NCBI GenBank assembly: GCA_007258455.2
Contig: VDFB02296614.1
Span: 1 to 64,000 of the forward strand
Length of the DNA: 64,000 nt
Origin: Sequoia sempervirens
Taxonomy: Eukaryota; Streptophyta; Pinopsida; Cupressales; Cupressaceae
Direction of reading: 5' to 3'
A model generated the notes under the pieces. The model did no database searches and was not told the DNA's origin. It saw only the letters and a program-made list of their open reading frames with translations. Of this stretch, positions 58,110 through 64,000 are shown in pieces. Position 1 is the stretch's first letter; each line of letters begins with the position of its first letter. The translations under genes were made by a program, and so were the position numbers.

Positions 58110-61100
58110 CTTACAAAATACAGAATTAGAGATTAAAAAAAATATCCCTATAATTATCTTAGACAAATGTGGAGACAACGAAGCCAAAGAGGAGTTTCTA
58201 TATTCTAGAACCTTCTCTTGACTCACAATTAATGAGAACATGGGAAAATAGAGTTTTATCTACAACTATAAAACCCTAAAATAATCATAATAGAGGACAC
58301 ATTAAATTATTCATAATAGATACTAACCTAACCAACCATCATTGCATCAAATAAAATTTCTTATATAGATTCTCAGTGCTTGGCCTAACTCAAAAGTACA
58401 TGAAACTTGCATAATTCTTCAATACCAACTTTCATAATTCACTTCAACTATCCTAAAGTATTTTACCATAACAATCATTTTGTATGTGCATTAAAAATTT
58501 TGTTATAGAAAAATAGAACACACAACCAAATCAATAGAAGAACAATGATAGTGTAGGTTGTAATTTCATGAAACTCTACATTTGCAAGGAAATAAAAATA
58601 CATTAATACAAATTACTTTCTTAACATTTAGTGAATTATTTATAAATATATAAGTTATCATGCAAATATAAAATTAAATCCTTATAGGTGATGGGTCACT
58701 ACATGATTCCCTATTGAAATTTTTTAACAAGGAAATAAATTCCCTATCATTTTATTGTCAACCATCCAATTACATCCAATAAAAAGCTTAGAATTTAAAT
58801 TTAGGAACGTTCTCTTGAATTTTTGAATATGTCACCATTTTGCTAAAATAAATATTTATAATACCTTACAATATTGACAATAATTCTCATTTATTGAATC
58901 CTTGTGTAATAGAGAAAAATCCTTGGAAAACCTTTGTTTACATCAAGAGCGACACTAAAAATGTATTTCTTTTTATTTTCATTACTAGTGGGCAAAAAAG
59001 CAAGATAAAATTTTTAAACTCAAACAACTCATGGAAATTAGAAGAGAAACCTTTATATCTATAGTGGATACCTTAACAAAAAAAATAGAATACTCAACCT
59101 TTTCTATTTAAATGTGAAATAAGCATGTACAAATTTTTCTCATAATATTATTGTGGACAATAATTTTGGAACCCTAAGACTCACTAACACTTCTAGGTTT
59201 TTCACCTAAAAGGAGAGAGGTGGGCCAAAATGCTAATGCCTACACTCAAGATTAATGTAAAATTGATGAAATGTGCCTAAATATGATGTCCTAATGCAAT
59301 AAACTGAAAAATAAAGATGATTATTAATGAAAAACCTAAGAAATGCAACTTGTTTGAAAGCACAGTGATGTATGCAAATATGTGATAAATGACCTAGAAA
59401 TGCAAACAAAACTAGATAGAAAGTTATGAAAAAAAATGCATGCACCTAGAAATTGATGAAGGACAAAATAAAGACTATAATTGTCTCTAAAATTTTGGAA
59501 AATCTGAATTTTTGGCCAACTGGGACACTTACGCCAAGTTGGGCGACTTAGTCCCAGATCTAGAAAAACTGCTCCAAAACCCGTTTCAGCCAAATGGGTA
59601 TCCAAATCTACAAAAAATTCAAAAAAATAGGTTTAGTAGGACTAATTCACCACTATTGGTAACTTAGTCCACTTCTGAATTTCTAAAAAATTCCAAAGTG
59701 GAAACAGAAGCCCTCGCTCTGCACTTCGGCTCCTGACAGGTGTCCGCTTCTAAAACTAAGATTTTCAGGCTTGAAAGTGACTTTTTGTTGATATTTTGGA
59801 TTTGCAAGTAAGGAGAGCTCTTCAACAAGTTTTCAACCTAATATTCAATGATCTTAAAACCATCAAAGTACCTAAATTTGCAAACACACAATGAAAGAGA
59901 AAGAAATGGTGAATGCTAGGGCATGGGGGTTTTCCTTGGTCAAACCCCTTTTAGGTAATTAAACCAAAATGGATAAATAATAAAATGAAGCATGAAACAA
60001 TGGAGTTAATACCTTGCCATGATGGTTGATCTTGAATTTCTGTAGCAATAGATGAAGAATCTACCCTTGAATGTCTTAGGAAGCTATCTTGATGACTTGG
60101 AATGATAAAACCCTAGCTTGCTTAAGAATAATGATGAGTGATTGAGAAGATTGATTGACGGAAAACTAAATGAGAGGGAAAACCCTTTATTTATACACAA
60201 TTATGCCCTAATTCCCAAGAATACCTCATTATAGGTCGACCTTAGGTCTTAAGGAATAAAAATTTGAAAGAATTTTAAATTAATTTTTATTTTTGAGCCA
60301 AATGGGACTAAGTCGCCACCAATGGTGACTTATTCCACTTGGGAATTTTTAAGTGGGTGTCGGGAATTGTGATAATTTAAATAATGTTTATCGGGTTCTT
60401 CTTCAACAAGGCACTTAATTAAGGCCTGTAAGTGCATAAAGGGGCCATTTAAAGCATAAGAAAGGTGTAAATATTGATGACAAGCCTAGAAAAGTGTGAA
60501 AGTTTGTTACAAATCTTTACAACACTTTGAAATAGGTCTCAGTAAGGTTATTTAGGTGAATTATGATATTATGGTCTTAGAAAAGTGTGAAGATGTGTTA
60601 CAACACCTTACAACACCTTTATAAGACATCAATAAATGCATTTTATTCAGTTTGCAAGGGTCCAAGACCTAGTGTGGATGTGAAAAGCACCTCACAACAC
60701 TAAATAAAGGCCTCATTAAGTCCAATTTGTTGTTAACTATTCTCATATCAAACAAGAAAAAAGGGATACTTTTTCTGTGTCCACAATTATGAACCTTTGA
60801 AATAATTTTATACTCAACTAAGTGTATCATATTGGAATACCATAGTTCACGACTAGGGGTCACATGAAATCATCCCATTCAAAATTGTACTATCATACCC
60901 ACTTATAAAATTCACTCATTGGTATTCAACCATTAAGAAATGTTTTGTTTTCGTCAAACATCATCCTTATTCCTTATAGATCATTGCACTCTATTTAAAT
61001 TTTAAATGAGAGAAACAAATGTAAGGGTATAAACTTTCACTATTTCACCATTCCCAAAAGAATAAGAAATGTCACCCTTCACTAGCCCTTATTGGATAAG

Positions 61101-62189
61101 TAAATAGGCTTGTTGAACATTGTCTTCATACCATATGGTACTTTATTAATTTCCTTTGAAACTAGTAGCTAGATCACCATGACATTTAGCACTCAAACAT
61201 ATATGAAAAATTAATAAGGTGTTAATGTGAATAAAACCATGTTCATACACTTAACATAAAACCTTGGTTATCCTCACCACACTCAACAAAAAGGACATAC
61301 CAAATATTATCATTGGTCCATCCAACATATTATCATGAGATTATTTTACTTGTACATTCAATAAAAAATAAGAGAGAACTACATAAGTGACATGTTCATT
61401 GCATCTTACCATCACACCACTTCTCTACTATCACCATGTTTTAGTAACTCTATGTAAATTAGATAACCTAACTTTATCATTTGAGATTTTTCATTATAGG
61501 TAAAATTTAGTAAGGAAATATGCAAGCTCTTAGTAAGTCCAATTCACCTTTTCCAATAAAAATTAACTCATCAAACCTCCATATAGCCTTGAAAAAATGC
61601 ATACTATCAAATTAAGCAATCCCATTAGAGCCACTTTCTAGATTTTGATCAATCCCTTCAATATGTGCACCCACATAAGAATCCACATAACAACTCTAAT
61701 ATCAAATAATTCTTAAAACTTTAGTATTAAACCTACTACCTTTTCTCATATGATGAATTAAAAATAAATAAAAAAATCTTATAAGTTTTTTATTTAGAAA
61801 CATAAAGAGTAAGAGTGGCTACCTATACATTAAGCTTACAAAAGTTAGAACACAAATTATTGGTCACCTCAAGGTTATAAGAAGCTCACTTGTGAATCAT
61901 GATCACTTGCAGAAAGTTACTTTTCAAATATAAATAAAATGAATGGGATTCCAATTAATAATAAGCTATCACGATTCAAGAGATTAAAAAACCATGAAAT
62001 ATAGAATATAATATAGAGGAAATATTTAACATACATGGGCACCATTTTTAATCTTAGAAGAAGCATAAAAAACTAAAGACCAAGTTAAAATATTCAGATT
62101 GTTTATAAAAGAGAGAGCTAAAGAATTTCGGTTCATGTTTAGGGAAATATAGAAAATTAAAATAGGTTTTTTCAAGCTAGGTGCCAATA
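58110..62189. other. No gene recognised; diverged repeat fragments
   Basis: AT-rich sequence without supportable genes. 59.5-60.3 kb has several GGGACTAAGTCGCC-like words and resembles 48.7-49.2 kb. On the minus strand TATAAATAAAGGG at about 60193-60205 looks like an LTR-type promoter and could belong to the gypsy fragment to the right, but no second LTR is present. Confidence 0.45.
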
Positions 62190-63900
62190 TTGATAATAGT
62201 TGGGGATGTGCATCCCTTATGACTGTAGTGATTATCTAGGTGAATTTTGAGGAATGTATACCATATAGACAAGACAAGGAACAAGGAAATAAAAAATATA
62301 TAAATAGAAAAAGGAAACATAAATAATGAAAAGTATCCCTCATTATGAACTTAGATATAATCATAACTACATAAAGAGACACAAAGAGATAGGTTATATT
62401 CAAAAAATTATAGCAATCTCTCTTATTAAAAATAATTCTTCAAGTGTTTCACATGAATAAGGAGTATAGAAGTTCACTAAAATGATCCTAAGGTGACAAA
62501 TTTCCTACCCAATATAATTTTATATCACATAATCTAACCGCAAATCATCAAACTTAAAACACATGCCCTTTTATTTAGACCTAGTATTTCATAAAAGAAC
62601 TAGGATGCCTAATTGAAAACACCTCAATTTTACCTTATTATCAAGAAGAGAATTAACCTTTTACTAATTTACCTAATTTATCTCATTTTTTTCTCTCCTT
62701 GCTTCATCTACTTCAAACAAATGATTAATTCTTTGAGTGATTGAATCTCATTCAACTTCACCAACTTGTTGCATAAGTCTTTACACAGGTATTTCTAGAT
62801 TTATAATTAATGTAGCACTAGTTTCATATAATAAATCAAATGGGCTCTTACATATAGAACTTGAAGATAACCTTATTTTACCATATTATAATTTTAGTTC
62901 ATCAACCCATCTCCTTTCATTATTTTCTACATTCCTTTTGATATATTTTACTAAATTATTATTACTAAACTCGAACATGCCCATTACATTGACGATGATA
63001 TGGGGATGAATATGTAATTTTGATCCTATATTTACTAAAAAAGTTATTAAATTCATGTACCCTAAAACATTATATTTTTAGAAATTATCCTTCAAGTCAC
63101 CCCAAATCTAGTGATAATGTTTGTCAATAAGAAATCCAAAAAAAAATAGAAGTTGCATTCTTTGTAGGAATGACTTCAACCCATTTGCTAAAATTGTCAA
63201 TGGTGACAAGTATCCATTTAAAGTCGTTTTTGGATTTATGAGTGATGCCCCTAATAAAATAAATAACCGATATTTAAAATAGAGCATCAAGTAAACTTAT
63301 TGTAAAGGGTAAAGCCCTTACAATGTTTATCTTTCATGAAAATATTTGACATGCATCAAAATTTCTCACCATTTTGTATATATGTATAAATAATAATGGT
63401 AGAAAATACCATGATATTAATACCATATGAGATATAGTATATGACATGAAGTGTACTCCACATGACCCTTTATGATATTTGTTCATAGTCCTTTGGGACT
63501 ATTCAAAATTTACATATTTCAACTATACTTGTTCATGGTTCCTCCACATGAGATCACCATCAAGTAGAATGTATTTCTTGAGCAACAAGATTTGAATTTA
63601 TTCTCTTTTGCATATTTATTATGTGGAAAGTTAATATTTTCTAAATAAGATAATTTTAGCCTTGATAACAATTTCAAATTGCTTCAAATATGCTTCTTGC
63701 ATTTCCATGCACTAAATTCCTTACCTATGTTCTTTGTTGTTGTGTGAGTGCACAAAGGCTCTTAGATAAAACCCTTTGTGATCATTCAATAGGTTTGTAC
63801 CCATGGGTTTTTAGCCCTTACCACTTAACTCTTAGCATCCTATTCTATTGAATTGCCTCTTTCCTTGATTTAGTATGCACTTTGGTGACTAGCCCATGCA
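62190..63900 (-). pseudogene. Integrase fragment of a third gypsy element
   Basis: A zinc-type segment near 63340-63480 (GSCGVHF, then NFDACQ) precedes a core at about 63060-63270 with KWILVTIDNFSKW, VEVIPTKNAT and FLLTNIITRFG in changing frames. The C-terminal part near 62700-62860 includes SPFDLLYET and LFEVDEARREK. Many stops and shifts. RT should lie beyond 64000. CATCCCCAACT on the minus strand at about 62202-62212 matches the block next to the 3' LTR of elements 1 and 2, so its 3' LTR may start near 62190. Confidence 0.75.
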
Positions 63901-64000
63901 TTTGTTGCTTCGATGTGCACTAAGTGGTAACCTACTATGAAATGTAAACTTGAAGCCCATAGCCTTGAATTTTCTACTATAAAGAAGGACCTTTGGTAGA
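63901..64000. other. Window edge, probably gypsy pol sequence
   Basis: Too short to assign. It should lead into the RNase H/RT part of the third gypsy element if that is complete to the right. Confidence 0.3.

Noticed and set aside
61110..61150. Minus-strand MPYGMK-like string reminiscent of the RT motif MPFGL
   Set aside because: It lies on the wrong side of the third gypsy integrase for its RT, and no other RT motif is near.
1..64000. CRISPR arrays, rRNA genes, bacterial-type operons
   Set aside because: None seen. Repeat spacing, splice sites and retroelement types are those of a plant nuclear genome.

Overview
The window looks like nuclear DNA from a plant with a very large, repeat-filled genome. 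A gymnosperm is my best guess, judged only from the extreme intron length and the retroelement load; I cannot name the species. It is AT-rich. One host gene is recognisable: a cytokinin oxidase/dehydrogenase (CKX) on the + strand. Four exons are visible at 4336-4957, 5094-5221, 7354-7611 and 51993 to about 52255. All have canonical splice sites, compatible phases and no stops. The FAD-attachment motif GHS and the WTDY active-site segment are present. The final exon, which in the family encodes the FAD-contacting C-terminus, is not in the remaining 11.7 kb.

Layout. 1-4.2 kb is upstream sequence with a tRNA-like SINE, several tandem duplications, an array with a 28-bp palindrome, and a short repeat just 5' of a TATA box at 4261. 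4.3-7.6 kb holds CKX exons 1-3. 7.6-52.0 kb is a single intron of about 44.4 kb. Its main occupants are two fold-back/TIR elements (7.9 and 9.0-9.4 kb), a possible 1-kb TIR element (10.9-11.9 kb), a SINE-like duplication (13.1-13.5 kb), a nearly complete but decayed Ty3/gypsy element (16.0-25.3 kb), a LINE (25.5-28.2 kb) broken by an LTR-like insert and abutting a Ty1/copia element (28.2-31.6 kb), then a second gypsy family arranged ORF1 / LTR / INT-RNH-RT / LTR (37.8-47.0 kb). 52.0-52.26 kb is exon 4. The rest, presumably intron 4, holds a 2.4-kb non-autonomous LTR element (53.3-55.7 kb), a 1.86-kb retroposon bounded by an 11-bp target-site duplication (56.2-58.1 kb), and an integrase fragment of a third gypsy element (62.6-63.9 kb).

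The retroelements carry no intact protein-coding set. Most of their breaks are single in-frame stops, and where two related copies can be compared these are what C-to-T (or G-to-A) change would produce. All seven sizeable retroelements whose direction can be read run antisense to CKX. The least explained items are a decayed frame of about 1,220 codons directly downstream of the second gypsy LTR, and the 1.86-kb retroposon with an unrecognised 466-codon frame.
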